From NCBI GenBank assembly GCA_005883355.1, contig VAXG01000036.1:116148-180147 (forward strand): a stretch of DNA of 64,000 bases, read 5' to 3'. Positions 8,535 to 18,092 of the stretch are shown here, one piece after another. Below the pieces are notes generated by a model. The model did no database searches. It worked only from the letters and a program-made list of their open reading frames with translations, and had not been told where the DNA came from. Source of the stretch: Actinomycetota bacterium (GTDB lineage: Bacteria > Actinomycetota > Thermoleophilia > Gaiellales > Gaiellaceae). The translations under genes were made by a program, and so were the position numbers. Positions within the stretch are counted from its first letter, which is position 1. Each line of letters starts with the position of its first letter.

Positions 8535-9536
8535 TTACTCTGCGCGTTCGGCGACTTTGACCAGGGCCTTGCCTCGGTTCTCGCCGTTGAGCATCCCGAT
8601 GAAGGCCCGCGGGGCGTTCTCCAAGCCGTCGGTGACGTGCTCGCGCCAGCGGATCTTCCCGCTCGCCACCCAGTGCGCGAGCTTGCGAGCGGCCTCGTCG
8701 TAACGGTGCGCGTAATCGAAGACGAGGAAGCCCTCCATCCGCGCGCGGAACATGATCAGCAGCCCGGGGTGGAACGACAGCTCCGGCCGCTCGGCGTTGT
8801 ACTGCGAGACCTGCCCGCAGATCACGATGCGCGCCCCGAGATTCAGGCGCCTGTGCACCGCCTGCGAGATCTCGCCGCCGACGTTGTCGAAGTACACGTC
8901 GACGCGTTCACCGCGTAGCGCCTCGGCGACGCCGTCGTTCTTGTAGTCGATCGCGGCGTCGTAGCCGTAGAGCTCGATCAGGTCGCGCGCCTTCTCCGGC
9001 CCGCCGGCGATGCCGACCGCGCGACAGCCGGCGATCTTTGCCAGCTGGCCGGCGATCTGCCCGACTGCACCCGCCGCGCAGGAGACGACGACGGTATCGC
9101 CGGCCCGAGGCTTGCCGACGTCGAACAGTCCGAAGTACGCGGTGAGCCCGGTCATGCCGACCGCGTGCAACGCGAGCGTCTGCGGGTCGAGCTCCTCTGG
9201 GACGGGACGCACCGTACCTGCCCGGGCGGTCGCGTATTCCTGCCACCCCAGCTGACCGACGGCGAGATCGCCCACCGAAAACCGTCGATCGTTGCTCTCG
9301 ACGACGTGCCCGACGCTCTGCGCCGTGATCACATCGCCGACCTGCAGAGACGGCGCATAGGATTTCGCCTCGCTCATCCGTCCGCGCTGGTAGGGATCGA
9401 CCGAGGTCCAGAGGACGCGGACGAGCACCTCGCCCGCCTCGGGCGAGCTGACGTCGACTTCGTCGAGGGCGAAATCGGACTCCTGCGGGTGACCGACGGG
9501 CCGCGCGGCCAAGGTGATGCGGCGATTGACCGGCAT
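8535..9536 (-). CDS. NADPH-dependent zinc-free medium-chain reductase (CurA/leukotriene B4 dehydrogenase-like)
   Basis: This is a 333-residue MDR-superfamily enone/alkenal reductase. The N-terminus NRRITLAARPVGHP and the SVDPYQRGRM segment are typical of the curcumin reductase/prostaglandin reductase family. The Rossmann motif is the family-specific AAGAVGQIAGQLAKIAG, and there are no zinc-binding cysteine clusters. It probably reduces the double bond of alpha,beta-unsaturated carbonyls with NADPH in the cytoplasm. ATG 9536 lies only 19 bases from the divergent start at 9556, so the promoters of the two genes must overlap or sit within coding sequence. Confidence 0.88.
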   Translation of the reverse strand: MPVNRRITLAARPVGHPQESDFALDEVDVSSPEAGEVLVRVLWTSVDPYQRGRMSEAKSYAPSLQVGDVITAQSVGHVVESNDRRFSVGDLAVGQLGWQEYATARAGTVRPVPEELDPQTLALHAVGMTGLTAYFGLFDVGKPRAGDTVVVSCAAGAVGQIAGQLAKIAGCRAVGIAGGPEKARDLIELYGYDAAIDYKNDGVAEALRGERVDVYFDNVGGEISQAVHRRLNLGARIVICGQVSQYNAERPELSFHPGLLIMFRARMEGFLVFDYAHRYDEAARKLAHWVASGKIRWREHVTDGLENAPRAFIGMLNGENRGKALVKVAERAE

Positions 9537-9555
9537 CCGTTTAGCATCGCAGGTC

Positions 9556-10557
9556 GTGCGCCTCGGCTTCTACATGGGCTATGCGCCGCCAGGGACGAAC
9601 CCGCTGGAGTTGATCGCGCTCGCACAAGAAGCCGAACGGCTCGGATACGACTCCGCGTGGGCCGCCGAAGCGTGGGGAACGGACGCGGTCACGGTGCTGA
9701 CGTGGCTGGCTGCAACAACCTCGACGATCAAGATCGGCTCGGCGATCATGCAGATCCCGGCGCGGACGCCGGCGAATACGGCGATGACCGCGTCGACTCT
9801 CGACCTCATGTCTGGCGGACGCTTCCTCCTCGGGCTCGGCACCTCCGGACCGCAAGTCGTCGAGGGCTGGCACGGACAACCGTGGGGGAAGCCGATCACG
9901 AGGACGCGGGAGTACGTCCAGATCGTCCGTGCCGCATTGCGGCGCGATGCGCTCGAGTTCCACGGCGATCAGTACGACATCCCCTACTCCGGCGACGACG
10001 CCACGGGTCTCGGCAAGCCGTTGAAGCTGCTCGTCAGGCCGCTGCGCGCGTCGATTCCCATCTACCTCGCGGCGCTCAGCCCGAAGAACGTGCGCACCGC
10101 CTTCGAGATCGCCGACGGGTGGCTGCCGATCTACTTCTCCCCCGAGCGCGCACGCGACGCGTTCGGATACGAGCCACGCGACGGCTTCGACATCGCACCG
10201 TCCGTGAACGTCGTCGTCTCCGATGACCTCGAGGCAGCGCGCGACATGATGCGACCGGGTCTCGCGCTCTACATCGGCGGGATGGGAGCACGAGGAGCCA
10301 ACTTCTACAACGCACTCTTCCGTCGCTACGGTTACGAGGCGGAAGCCGAGCGCATCCAGGAGCTGTATCTCGACGGCAAGCAACGGGAGGCGATCGCGGC
10401 CGTCCCCGACGCGTTGATCGACGACGTCTCGCTCGTGGGCTCGCCGGACCGGATTCGCGACCGCCTCGAGGCCTGGCGCGAGTCCGGCGCCACAACGCTG
10501 CTAGTCGCGACGCGCGACCTGACGTCGCTGCGAACCATGGCGGACCTAGCGCTCTGA
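9556..10557 (+). CDS. LLM-class (F420-dependent-like) oxidoreductase
   Basis: This is a luciferase-like TIM-barrel oxidoreductase of 333 residues. GTG 9556 places the first beta strand (RLGFYMGY) at the N-terminus; the frame is open further up but those residues do not resemble the family. Typical segments are GYDSAWAAEAWGTDAVT, DLMSGGRFLLGLGTSGPQVVEGWHG and a C-terminal GSPDRIRDRLEAWRESGATTLLV. Enzymes of this subfamily use F420 or FMN; the sequence does not tell which. Its partner pathway is unknown, but the divergent enone reductase and surrounding acyl-CoA genes suggest lipid or xenobiotic redox chemistry. Confidence 0.86.
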   Translation: MRLGFYMGYAPPGTNPLELIALAQEAERLGYDSAWAAEAWGTDAVTVLTWLAATTSTIKIGSAIMQIPARTPANTAMTASTLDLMSGGRFLLGLGTSGPQVVEGWHGQPWGKPITRTREYVQIVRAALRRDALEFHGDQYDIPYSGDDATGLGKPLKLLVRPLRASIPIYLAALSPKNVRTAFEIADGWLPIYFSPERARDAFGYEPRDGFDIAPSVNVVVSDDLEAARDMMRPGLALYIGGMGARGANFYNALFRRYGYEAEAERIQELYLDGKQREAIAAVPDALIDDVSLVGSPDRIRDRLEAWRESGATTLLVATRDLTSLRTMADLAL

Positions 10558-10558
10558 T

Positions 10559-10585
10559 CCGAGCGAAAGCTTCGCTTTCGCTCGG
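10559..10585. terminator. Bidirectional hairpin between convergent genes
   Basis: Arms CCGAGCGAAAG (10559-10569) and CTTTCGCTCGG (10575-10585) are perfectly complementary over 11 bases with a CTTCG loop (12 pairs if the loop closes as C-TTC-G). It begins two bases after the stop of the LLM gene and faces the 3' end of the hydrolase at 10615, so it can terminate both transcripts. There is no long T-tract. Confidence 0.7.
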
Positions 10586-10614
10586 GTGTTGTGTACGGCG
10601 CGAAGCGGCGTCCC

Positions 10615-11418
10615 TCAAGCCGAAGCGAAAGCGAAGCTTTCGCGTAGGAAGTCGAGCACGAGCCGGTTGACCGTCTCAGGATCCTCGAGCTGGACGTTGT
10701 GCCCGCGGCCCTGAAGCTCGACGTAGCGCGCGTTCGGCAGGCGGGCGGCAAGCGCGCGTCCGTTCTCGACCGGGACGATCACGTCGGCATCGCCATGCAC
10801 GACGAGCGCCGGGACGCCGATCAGCTCCACCTGACAGCCTCGGGCATAGAACCCGTAGCACGCCTCCAGGTGCGCATCCAGAGTGACGTCCGGGGTGGGA
10901 TGCTCGCCCCGCGCCGCGAGGATCTCCTCGAACCGCTCCGGGTTGCGCTCCGTCCAGCCGGACGAGAACGTCAGCGGCATCATCTTCCGTCCGTATTCGT
11001 CGAATGGCAAGCCGATCGCCGCTGCGTAGGCATCGCGCACGTCCTGCGGACGGGGAACGCGGTCAGGGCCGCCGGCGCCGGTCCCGATGAGCACGAGCGA
11101 CCGGACGAGATCGGGCCGGGAGAGCGCAAGCGTCAAGGCGACGTACCCGCCCATCGAGAGCCCGACGACGTCGGCCGTACGGCCGTCGAGGATCTCGGCA
11201 GCATCCTGCGCGAGCTCGTCGATGCCGTACGGCTCAGCCGGCACGACCGAACGTCCTGTGCCGCGCGTGTCGAACGCGATCGTCCGGTAGTGGCGTGCGA
11301 ACACCGAGATCTGGTCGCGCCACGCCCACATCGACTGGCCGAGCCCTTCGACCAGCAGCAGCGGCTCGCCGTCTCCATGCTCCTCGGTATAAAGCCGCTG
11401 CGTCTGTGCGCCGCGCAT
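10615..11418 (-). CDS. Alpha/beta hydrolase
   Basis: This is a 267-residue alpha/beta-hydrolase of the 3-oxoadipate enol-lactonase/haloperoxidase-like group. The nucleophile elbow GLSMGG, the acid loop HGDADVIVP and the catalytic histidine in GRGHNVQLE are in the expected order, and the oxyanion region is VEGLGQSMWAW. ATG 11418 is chosen because the beta-strand homology follows at once (QTQRLYTEEHGDGEP); an upstream start at 11499 would overlap the divergent malate synthase gene. The C-terminal codons resemble the nearby hairpin sequence (GCGAAAGCGAAGC). The substrate is unknown. Confidence 0.85.
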   Translation of the reverse strand: MRGAQTQRLYTEEHGDGEPLLLVEGLGQSMWAWRDQISVFARHYRTIAFDTRGTGRSVVPAEPYGIDELAQDAAEILDGRTADVVGLSMGGYVALTLALSRPDLVRSLVLIGTGAGGPDRVPRPQDVRDAYAAAIGLPFDEYGRKMMPLTFSSGWTERNPERFEEILAARGEHPTPDVTLDAHLEACYGFYARGCQVELIGVPALVVHGDADVIVPVENGRALAARLPNARYVELQGRGHNVQLEDPETVNRLVLDFLRESFAFASA

Positions 11419-11435
11419 GATACGAACGCTACGCC

Positions 11436-13019
11436 ATGACCACCCGCAGCATCGACGTGCTTGCCGACGCAGGCCAGGCCGGGGAACGAATCCTGACACC
11501 CGAGGCGCTCGCCTTCGTCGCCGAGCTGCACCGCACCTTCAACCCGATTCGGTTGGAGCTACTCGCGGCACGGGTGGAACGACAGGAGCGCATCGTCGCC
11601 GGCGAGCTACCGGATTTCCTACCGGAGACCCACGCCGTACGAGCAGACCCGGACTGGCGTGCTGCGCCGCCACCGCCCGATCTCCGCGATCGCCGGGTCG
11701 AGATCACAGGCCCCGTCGACCGGAAGATGGTGATCAACGCCCTCAACTCGGGGGCCAAGATGTTCATGGCCGATTTCGAGGATTCGAACTCGCCGACCTG
11801 GCGGAACTGCGTCGAGGGACAGGCGAACCTGATCGACGCGGTCGACCGCACCATCTCGCTGGACACCGGCGAGAAGCAGTACGCGCTGCAAGCCGAGATC
11901 GCGACCCTGCTCGTGCGGCCGCGCGGCTGGCATCTCCACGAGGCGCACCTGCGGGTCGATGGCGAGCCGGTCTCGGCGAGCCTGTTCGACTTCGGCCTCT
12001 ACCTGTTTCACTGCGGCCGGCGTCAGCGCGAGGCGGGCTCGGGCCTGTACTTCTATCTCCCCAAGCTCGAGTCGCATCTCGAAGCACGTCTCTGGAACGA
12101 CGTCTTTCTGTTCGCCCAGGACAAGCTGTCGATCCCGCACGGGACGATCCGCGCCACCGTCCTCATCGAGACGATTCTGGCCGCCTTCGAGATGGAAGAG
12201 ATCCTCTACGAGCTGAGGGAACACTCCGCCGGCCTGAACGCCGGCCGCTGGGACTACATGTTCTCGATCATCAAGAAGTTCCGCGGCCGGCCTGAGTTCG
12301 TCCTCCCGGACCGCCCACTGGTGACGATGACCGTCCCGTTCATGCGTGCCTACACGGAGCTGCTCGTCAAGACATGCCACCGGCGAGGTGCACACGCGAT
12401 CGGGGGGATGGCGGCGTTCATCCCGAGTCGGCGAGACGCCGAAGTCAACGAAGTCGCACTCAGAAACGTGCGGGAGGACAAGCTGCGCGAGGCCGCCGAC
12501 GGCTTCGACGGCACCTGGGTCGCGCACCCCGATCTCGTGCCGGTCGCGCTCGACGTGTTCGACGAGACGCTCGGCGAGCGGGCGAATCAGGTGGACCGCC
12601 AGCGCGACGACGTCTCCGTCACGGCCGAGGATCTACTCGATGTCGCGGCCACACCGGGCGGTGTCACCGAGGATGGGATCCGCCTCAACGTGTCGGTCGG
12701 CATCCAGTACATCGCCTCGTGGCTGAACGGAGTCGGCGCGGCGGCGATCAACAATCTGATGGAGGACGCCGCGACTGCGGAGATCAGCCGCTCGCAGATC
12801 TGGCAGTGGATCCACCACGAACGCGTCAGCCGCGAGCGTGTCCTCGCGGTCGAGCGCGAGGAGCTCGAGAAGCTCGGCGCGGGGTTCGAGACCGCGGCGC
12901 AGGTCTTCGGTGAAGTGGCGCTGGCGGGCGAGTTCGCCGACTTCCTGACGCTCCCCGCCTACGAAAAGCTCATCTCCGCTGAGGCGGCGGGCGGCAACAC
13001 CCTTGCTCCCAGGGGCTGA
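11436..13019 (+). CDS. aceB: Malate synthase A
   Basis: This cytoplasmic enzyme of the glyoxylate cycle condenses glyoxylate with acetyl-CoA to malate. The 527-residue length matches malate synthase A. Signature segments include [54 protein letters not shown] and the catalytic-aspartate region [19 protein letters not shown]. It lets acetyl-CoA produced by the surrounding beta-oxidation genes be used for biosynthesis. No isocitrate lyase gene is in the window. It is divergent from the hydrolase with only 17 bases between the starts. Confidence 0.95.
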   Translation: MTTRSIDVLADAGQAGERILTPEALAFVAELHRTFNPIRLELLAARVERQERIVAGELPDFLPETHAVRADPDWRAAPPPPDLRDRRVEITGPVDRKMVINALNSGAKMFMADFEDSNSPTWRNCVEGQANLIDAVDRTISLDTGEKQYALQAEIATLLVRPRGWHLHEAHLRVDGEPVSASLFDFGLYLFHCGRRQREAGSGLYFYLPKLESHLEARLWNDVFLFAQDKLSIPHGTIRATVLIETILAAFEMEEILYELREHSAGLNAGRWDYMFSIIKKFRGRPEFVLPDRPLVTMTVPFMRAYTELLVKTCHRRGAHAIGGMAAFIPSRRDAEVNEVALRNVREDKLREAADGFDGTWVAHPDLVPVALDVFDETLGERANQVDRQRDDVSVTAEDLLDVAATPGGVTEDGIRLNVSVGIQYIASWLNGVGAAAINNLMEDAATAEISRSQIWQWIHHERVSRERVLAVEREELEKLGAGFETAAQVFGEVALAGEFADFLTLPAYEKLISAEAAGGNTLAPRG

Positions 13020-13064
13020 CCTTGACAGCATGGAGCTGAATCCGGAGGAGGAGGAGGAAGACTC

Positions 13065-14324
13065 GTGAACAGAGCGCTAATCGTGCTCGCAGCCGTTCTC
13101 GCCGCGCTGGCCGTGAGCATTCCTGGGGCATTCGGACGTGTGCAGATCACCGCGGCGCCGACAGCGACACCGGGCGTCACGTCGTCGACGATCACGATCG
13201 GCGGGACCTTCCCGCTGAGCGGTCCGGCGTCGCTCTATGCGCCGATCCCTCGCGGCATGGAGGCCTACTTCAACTGGATCAACACGCGCAAGGGGCCCGA
13301 TGGGAAGAAGGGGATCCGGGGACGCCAGATCATCTGGAAGTACTACGACGACGCCTATAACCCGGCGCAGACGGTTCAGCTGACGAACAAGCTGATCCTC
13401 GAAGACAAGATCTTCGCCGACGTGGGCTCGCTCGGGACCGAGCACAACCAGGCGATTCGGCCGCTCTTGAACGACCGGAAGATCCCACAAGTCCTGATCG
13501 CCACCGGTGCCAGCTACTGGGGACTCCAGTACAAGCAGTACCCGTGGACGATCGGCTGGCAGCCGGACTACATCGCCGAGGGTCGTGTCTACGGCGAGTG
13601 GATCAAGAAGAACGCGCCGAACGCGAAGATCGCGGTCTTCTATCAGAACGACGATTACGGGAAGGACTACCTCCGCGGCCTGAAGATCGGCCTCGGCTCG
13701 AAGAAGAGCCTCATCGTGTCGGAGCAGAGCTACGAAGCGACCGACACGAGCTATGCATCGCAGCTCGCGCGGCAGAAGGCCTCGGGTGCCGATACGTGGG
13801 TGCTGCTGTCGATTCCGACGCCGACCGTCCGTGCGCTCGCAACCGCGAAGGCGCTGAACTGGAAGCCGGACACGATCGTGATCAACTCCGTGGCCGCAAT
13901 CGACGTCGTCATGAAGGCGGCCGCGGCAAGCGCAGGCGCGGCGTACGTCAACGGTGCGATCAGTACCGGTTACCTGAAGAACAACGCCAACCCGAAGTAC
14001 GCCAACGACCCGATCGTCACGCAGTACCAATCGCTGCTGGCGACCTACGGTCCGAGTGGCGCCGATCCGAAGAACACGTTCTACTTCTACGGGTTCGCGA
14101 AGGCGTACGACGTCGTGAAGTTGCTCTACAACGCGGGCAAGAACCCGACCCGGGCGTCGCTGATCAAGGCGACGCAGAGCATGAATTGGGTCAACCCGTA
14201 CATGATCAAAGGCATCAAGGTCAAGACCAGCAAGACCGACCACTTCCCGATCTCGCAGCTGAAACTCGTTCGGTACGAGAACGGGTCGTTCAACGAGTTC
14301 GGGTCCCTGATCAAGGGACGCTGA
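13065..14324 (+). CDS. livK: ABC transporter substrate-binding protein, LivK/Peripla_BP_6 family
   Basis: This is an extracytoplasmic binding protein of 419 residues with an N-terminal hydrophobic signal segment (NRALIVLAAVLAALAVSIPGAFG). The GTG start follows a long GGAGGAGGAGGAAG ribosome-binding region. It has type I periplasmic-binding lobes: TITIGGTFPLSGPAS, the DDAYNPAQTVQLTNKLI segment and the typical NAKIAVFYQNDDYGKDYLRG hinge. No lipobox cysteine is evident. It is the only LivK-like protein in the window, so it is the likely feeder for the LivFGHM proteins, although it is encoded 9 kb away. A strong hairpin follows it, consistent with high expression of a binding protein compared with downstream genes. 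Confidence 0.9.
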   Translation: MNRALIVLAAVLAALAVSIPGAFGRVQITAAPTATPGVTSSTITIGGTFPLSGPASLYAPIPRGMEAYFNWINTRKGPDGKKGIRGRQIIWKYYDDAYNPAQTVQLTNKLILEDKIFADVGSLGTEHNQAIRPLLNDRKIPQVLIATGASYWGLQYKQYPWTIGWQPDYIAEGRVYGEWIKKNAPNAKIAVFYQNDDYGKDYLRGLKIGLGSKKSLIVSEQSYEATDTSYASQLARQKASGADTWVLLSIPTPTVRALATAKALNWKPDTIVINSVAAIDVVMKAAAASAGAAYVNGAISTGYLKNNANPKYANDPIVTQYQSLLATYGPSGADPKNTFYFYGFAKAYDVVKLLYNAGKNPTRASLIKATQSMNWVNPYMIKGIKVKTSKTDHFPISQLKLVRYENGSFNEFGSLIKGR

Positions 14325-14334
14325 ACCCTCGCAC

Positions 14335-14366
14335 CGTGGGGCCGGCGCTTCGGCGACGGCCCCACG
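14335..14366 (+). terminator. Hairpin after the binding-protein gene
   Basis: Perfect 10-base arms CGTGGGGCCG (14335-14344) and CGGCCCCACG (14357-14366) enclose a 12-base GC-rich loop and are followed by TTCT. It ends 6 bases before the next start codon, so it covers that gene's ribosome-binding region. It could act as a partial terminator or attenuator between livK and the beta-oxidation operon. Confidence 0.65.
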
Positions 14367-14372
14367 TTCTGA

Positions 14373-15524
14373 ATGGACTTCTCTCTCACACCCGAGCAGG
14401 AGCTGATCCGCGACTCCGCCCGTGAGTTCTGCGAACGGGAGATCGTCCCCCACTCTCGCGACTGGGACCGAGCCGAAGAGCTCGATCCAGGGCTCGTTCC
14501 CAAACTCGCCGCGGCGGGCTACCTGGGTGCGACTATCGCAGAGGAGTACGGCGGCATGGGCCTCGACACGGTCTCGTACTGCCTGCTGATGGAGGAGCTC
14601 GGGCGCACGGACTCTTCGGTGCGCGGGATCGTGTCGGTGAACCTCGGCCTCGTCGGGAAGACGATCGCAAAGTGGGGAACCGAGCAGCAGCAGCGCGAGT
14701 GGCTCCCGCAGCTGGCATCCGGAAGCGCGCTCGGGTGCTACGCGCTCACAGAGCCGGGCTCGGGATCCGATCCGGCCAGCCTCGTGACCCGCGCGGAGCG
14801 CGACGGCGACGACTGGCTGCTCTCCGGCTCGAAGCTCTTCATCACGCTCGGCAGCTGGGCCGGCCTCGCACTCGTGTTTGCGCGCAGCGGCGGAGAAGGC
14901 CCCCACGGGCTTACCTGCTTTCTCGTCCCGACCGGCTCGGAGGGATATTCGGCCTCGCCGATCAAGGGCAAGCTGGGGCTGCGGGCGCAGGACACTGCCG
15001 AGGTGTTCCTCGACAGCGTCCGGGTTCCGGATTCGAACAGGCTCGGCGCAGAGGGCGACGGCTTCAAGGTGGCGATGTCGGCGCTCGACAACGGCCGCAT
15101 CTCACTGGCTGCCGGCTGCGTCGGAATCATCCAGGGCTGTCTCGATGCGTGCGTCCGCTATGCGGGAGAGCGGCGCCAGTTCGGCAAGGCGATCTCGTCC
15201 TTTCAGCTGCTGCAGGAGCTCCTGGCCGACATGGCGGTGGAGCTCGAGGCGGCTCGACTGCTGACCTGGCGCGCCGCGCTCCTTGCAGACGCGGGTGAAC
15301 GGCACACGCTCGAATCCTCCGTGGCGAAGTACTACGCGAGCGAGGCCTCGGTGCGTGCCGCGAATGCGGCGGTGCAGGTGCACGGCGGCTACGGCTACGT
15401 GGACGAATATCCGGTCGGCAAGTATCTTCGTGACGCGCGCGTGACGACCCTGTACGAAGGCACGAGCCAGATCCAGAAGCTCATCATCGGACGGGCGCTC
15501 ACCGGCGAGAGCGCTTTCAGCTAG
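14373..15524 (+). CDS. Acyl-CoA dehydrogenase
   Basis: This is a complete 383-residue FAD acyl-CoA dehydrogenase of the short/medium-chain type. The N-terminal domain starts DFSLTPEQELIRDSAREFCE. The flavin/substrate motif is CYALTEPGSGSDPASL. The C-terminal domain has QFGKAISSFQLLQELLADM and the catalytic-glutamate segment LYEGTSQIQKLIIGRAL. It is the first gene of a compact operon (acyl-CoA dehydrogenase, SDR, MaoC, thiolase, acyl-CoA dehydrogenase) that together supplies every step of a beta-oxidation round. The start is the ATG directly after the hairpin. Confidence 0.93.
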   Translation: MDFSLTPEQELIRDSAREFCEREIVPHSRDWDRAEELDPGLVPKLAAAGYLGATIAEEYGGMGLDTVSYCLLMEELGRTDSSVRGIVSVNLGLVGKTIAKWGTEQQQREWLPQLASGSALGCYALTEPGSGSDPASLVTRAERDGDDWLLSGSKLFITLGSWAGLALVFARSGGEGPHGLTCFLVPTGSEGYSASPIKGKLGLRAQDTAEVFLDSVRVPDSNRLGAEGDGFKVAMSALDNGRISLAAGCVGIIQGCLDACVRYAGERRQFGKAISSFQLLQELLADMAVELEAARLLTWRAALLADAGERHTLESSVAKYYASEASVRAANAAVQVHGGYGYVDEYPVGKYLRDARVTTLYEGTSQIQKLIIGRALTGESAFS

Positions 15525-15534
15525 GAGGAGGTAG

Positions 15535-16467
15535 ATGCCCAAGCTGGACGGAAAGGTCGCGGTGGTCACCGGCGCAGGCCGCGGAATCGGCCGCGAACAC
15601 GCGATTGCACTGGCACAGGCGGGCGCAAAGATCGTCGTCAACGACCTCGGCGCGTCGCTCGCCGGGGAGGGGACGGACACGGGCCCGGCGCACGGGGTCG
15701 TGCGAGAGATCGAAACACGCGGCGGCGAGGCGGTCGCGGACGGCGAGAACGTCGCCGACTTCGCAGGTGCGAAGCGGCTGATCGACCGCGCGATTTCGAC
15801 ATTCGGCCGCCTCGACATCCTCGTCAACAACGCGGGCATCCTGCGCGACCGCATGCTCGTCAACATGGACGAGCACGAGTGGGATGCGGTGATCGAGGTG
15901 CATCTGAAGGGCCACTTCGCACCGACGCGACATGCCGCCGCCCATTGGCGCGAGCGTTCGAAGGCGGGCGACCAGGTCGTTGCACGCGTGATCAACACCT
16001 CGAGCCCGTCGGGTGTCTTCGGCAACGTGGGCCAACTGAACTACGGAACGGCGAAAGCCGGCATCGTCGGCTTCACACTGATCGCGGCGCAGGAGCTCCA
16101 GCGCTACGGGGTGACCGTCAACGCGATCGCGCCCAACGCGCGCACGCGTATGACCGAGGCGGCGTTCGGAGAGATCCCAAGCCCTGAAGACGGCTTCGAC
16201 GCGGCGGAACCGGCGAACAACTCGCCGATCGTCGTTGCACTCTCGGCCGATGAGGCACAGGACATCACGGGCCAGGTCTTCTTCATCTACGGCGGTGTCG
16301 TCAACATGCTCTCCGGCTGGCAGGCCGGGGAATTGTTCGCACGCGGCGAGCGTTGGGATCCCGACGAATTGCTGCACGAGCTTCGCGACCGTCTCCCCGC
16401 CGGAGCGGCGCCACCCGGGATGCTCGCCTCGATGCACCAGGCCGGCGGGCAATCGATGAGGGAGTGA
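15535..16467 (+). CDS. 17beta-HSD4-like short-chain dehydrogenase (3-hydroxyacyl-CoA dehydrogenase)
   Basis: This is a 310-residue SDR of the type fused to MaoC domains in peroxisomal multifunctional enzyme 2. The NAD motif GAGRGIGREHA lies at about residues 12-22; NNAGILRDRM, the serine in NTSSPSG and YGTAKAG supply the active site. It is longer than classical SDRs because of a C-terminal extension (GWQAGELFARGERWDPDELL). AGGAGG precedes ATG 15535. Together with the downstream MaoC hydratase it would convert enoyl-CoA to 3-ketoacyl-CoA; the gene pairing supports this. Confidence 0.88.
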   Translation: MPKLDGKVAVVTGAGRGIGREHAIALAQAGAKIVVNDLGASLAGEGTDTGPAHGVVREIETRGGEAVADGENVADFAGAKRLIDRAISTFGRLDILVNNAGILRDRMLVNMDEHEWDAVIEVHLKGHFAPTRHAAAHWRERSKAGDQVVARVINTSSPSGVFGNVGQLNYGTAKAGIVGFTLIAAQELQRYGVTVNAIAPNARTRMTEAAFGEIPSPEDGFDAAEPANNSPIVVALSADEAQDITGQVFFIYGGVVNMLSGWQAGELFARGERWDPDELLHELRDRLPAGAAPPGMLASMHQAGGQSMRE

Positions 16468-16477
16468 TGACGACGAG

Positions 16478-16942
16478 ATGACGACCACGCTGACGATCGC
16501 CGAGCTCGAGCAGTCGGGCGAGCGCGAGCTCGGCACGAGCGACTGGCACGAGATCACGCAGGACCAGATCGATCTCTTCGCCGAGGCGACCGGTGACCAC
16601 CAGTGGATCCATGTCGATCCCGAGGCGGCCGCGAACGGCCCGTTCGGCACCACCGTCGCGCACGGTTACCTGACCCTGTCGATGCTGCCGATGCTGCTGA
16701 GCGAAGTCGTGTCGGTCAGCGACGCCGCCATGGGCGTCAACTACGGCACGGAGAAGATTCGCTTCACGAGCCCGGTGCCATCGGGCTCGCGCGTCCGCCT
16801 GCACGGGAAGCTTCTGCGCACGGAGCGGCGTGGGCCGAGCGTCGTTTGGTACGTGGGCGTGCAGATCGAGATCGAGGGCAAGGAGAAGCCCGCGCTCGTC
16901 GGCGAGGTCGTCTATATGGCGGCGGGAGCACCCGATGTCTGA
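16478..16942 (+). CDS. MaoC-family enoyl-CoA hydratase
   Basis: This hot-dog-fold R-specific hydratase of 154 residues adds water to 2-enoyl-CoA. The hydratase-2 motif is clear: FAEATGDHQWIHVDPEAA followed by GPFGTTVAHGYLTLSMLP, with the catalytic Asp and His in DHQWIH. ATG 16478 is 8 bases after the SDR stop. Its end overlaps the thiolase start by 8 bases, so the two are translationally coupled. Its product would be the substrate of the SDR encoded just upstream. Confidence 0.92.
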   Translation: MTTTLTIAELEQSGERELGTSDWHEITQDQIDLFAEATGDHQWIHVDPEAAANGPFGTTVAHGYLTLSMLPMLLSEVVSVSDAAMGVNYGTEKIRFTSPVPSGSRVRLHGKLLRTERRGPSVVWYVGVQIEIEGKEKPALVGEVVYMAAGAPDV

Positions 16943-18083
16943 AGCGGTGATCGTCGCGGCGACCAGAACGCCGATCGGCCGCGCGCGCAAGGGCTCGCTC
17001 GTCGACGCGCGTCCCGACGATCTCGCTGCGTTCGCCGTCGACTCCGTGTTGAAGCAAGTCCCCGAGCTCGATCGCTCCGAGATCGTCGACGTGATGGTCG
17101 GCTGCGGCTTCCCGCAGGAGAAACAGGGGATGAACCTCGCGCGGCGGGTTGCCCTGCTCGCCGAACTACCTGAGACCGTGCCAGGAACGACCGTGAACCG
17201 TTTCTGCGCCTCGAGCCTGCAGACGATCCGCATGGCGTTCCATGCGATTCGCGCCGGCGAGGGCCACGCGTACGTCGCCGCCGGCGTCGAATCGATCACC
17301 CAGGTGGATGGCTATCCCAAGGACGCCGAGGAGCTGCACCCGAAGCTGTTCGGTGACGACGCACCCATTGCGAACGTCTATATCCCAATGGGTCTGACGG
17401 CGGAGAACGTCGCCGAGCAATGGGACGTCTCCCGCGAGGACATGGACCGCTTCGCGCAACAGTCGCAGGAGCGAGCCGTCGCCGCGCAAGAATCAGGTTT
17501 CTTCGAGCGCGAGATCACTCCCTGGGACGGCGTCGCCAAGGACGATGGGCCTAGGCCGGACTCCACGCTCGAGAAGCTGTCGCAGCTGGAGCCCGCGTTC
17601 AAGCCGGGCGGAAAGGTGACGGCGGGCAACTCCTGCCCGTTGAACGACGGCGCGGCGGCCGTTGTCGTCATGAGTGACACGCGCGCGCGCGAGCTCGGGA
17701 TCACACCGCTCGCGCGAATCGTCGCATCCTCCGTCGCGGGCGTGGCACCGGAGATCATGGGCGTCGGCCCGATCGAAGCGGTGCGTAAAGTGCTCGAGCA
17801 GGCCGGAATGACGATCGACGACCTCGACGTGGTCGAGCTGAACGAGGCGTTTGCGGCGCAGGTGCTTCCCGTCTGCCGCGAGCTCGGCATCGACCCGTTC
17901 AGCGACAAGCTGAACCCGCACGGCGGGGCGATCGCACTTGGCCATCCGTACGGAATGACCGGCGCCCGGATCATGAACACGCTGCTCAACGACCTGCGGA
18001 CGCTCGACCGGACGATCGGCGTCGAGACGATGTGCGTCGGCGGCGGCCAGGGCATGGCCATGGTCGTCGAGCGGCTCGATTAG
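16935..18083 (+). CDS. Acetyl-CoA C-acyltransferase (thiolase)
   Basis: This is a 382-residue degradative thiolase that cleaves 3-ketoacyl-CoA with CoA. The nucleophilic cysteine is in NRFCASSLQTI. The general-base region is NPHGGAIALGHPYGMTGAR, and the second cysteine is in ETMCVGGGQGMAMV. ATG 16935 (SEAVIVAATRTPIGR) lies inside the last codons of the MaoC gene; longer upstream starts would be antisense-like. It completes the oxidation round of this operon. Confidence 0.94.
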   Translation: MSEAVIVAATRTPIGRARKGSLVDARPDDLAAFAVDSVLKQVPELDRSEIVDVMVGCGFPQEKQGMNLARRVALLAELPETVPGTTVNRFCASSLQTIRMAFHAIRAGEGHAYVAAGVESITQVDGYPKDAEELHPKLFGDDAPIANVYIPMGLTAENVAEQWDVSREDMDRFAQQSQERAVAAQESGFFEREITPWDGVAKDDGPRPDSTLEKLSQLEPAFKPGGKVTAGNSCPLNDGAAAVVVMSDTRARELGITPLARIVASSVAGVAPEIMGVGPIEAVRKVLEQAGMTIDDLDVVELNEAFAAQVLPVCRELGIDPFSDKLNPHGGAIALGHPYGMTGARIMNTLLNDLRTLDRTIGVETMCVGGGQGMAMVVERLD

Positions 18084-18092
18084 TCTCGCTTC

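Noticed and set aside
13077..14906. A 609-codon frame on the minus strand opposite livK.
   Set aside because: Composition is Arg/Glu/Val-rich with no recognisable domain, and the plus strand carries a clear binding protein and acyl-CoA dehydrogenase.
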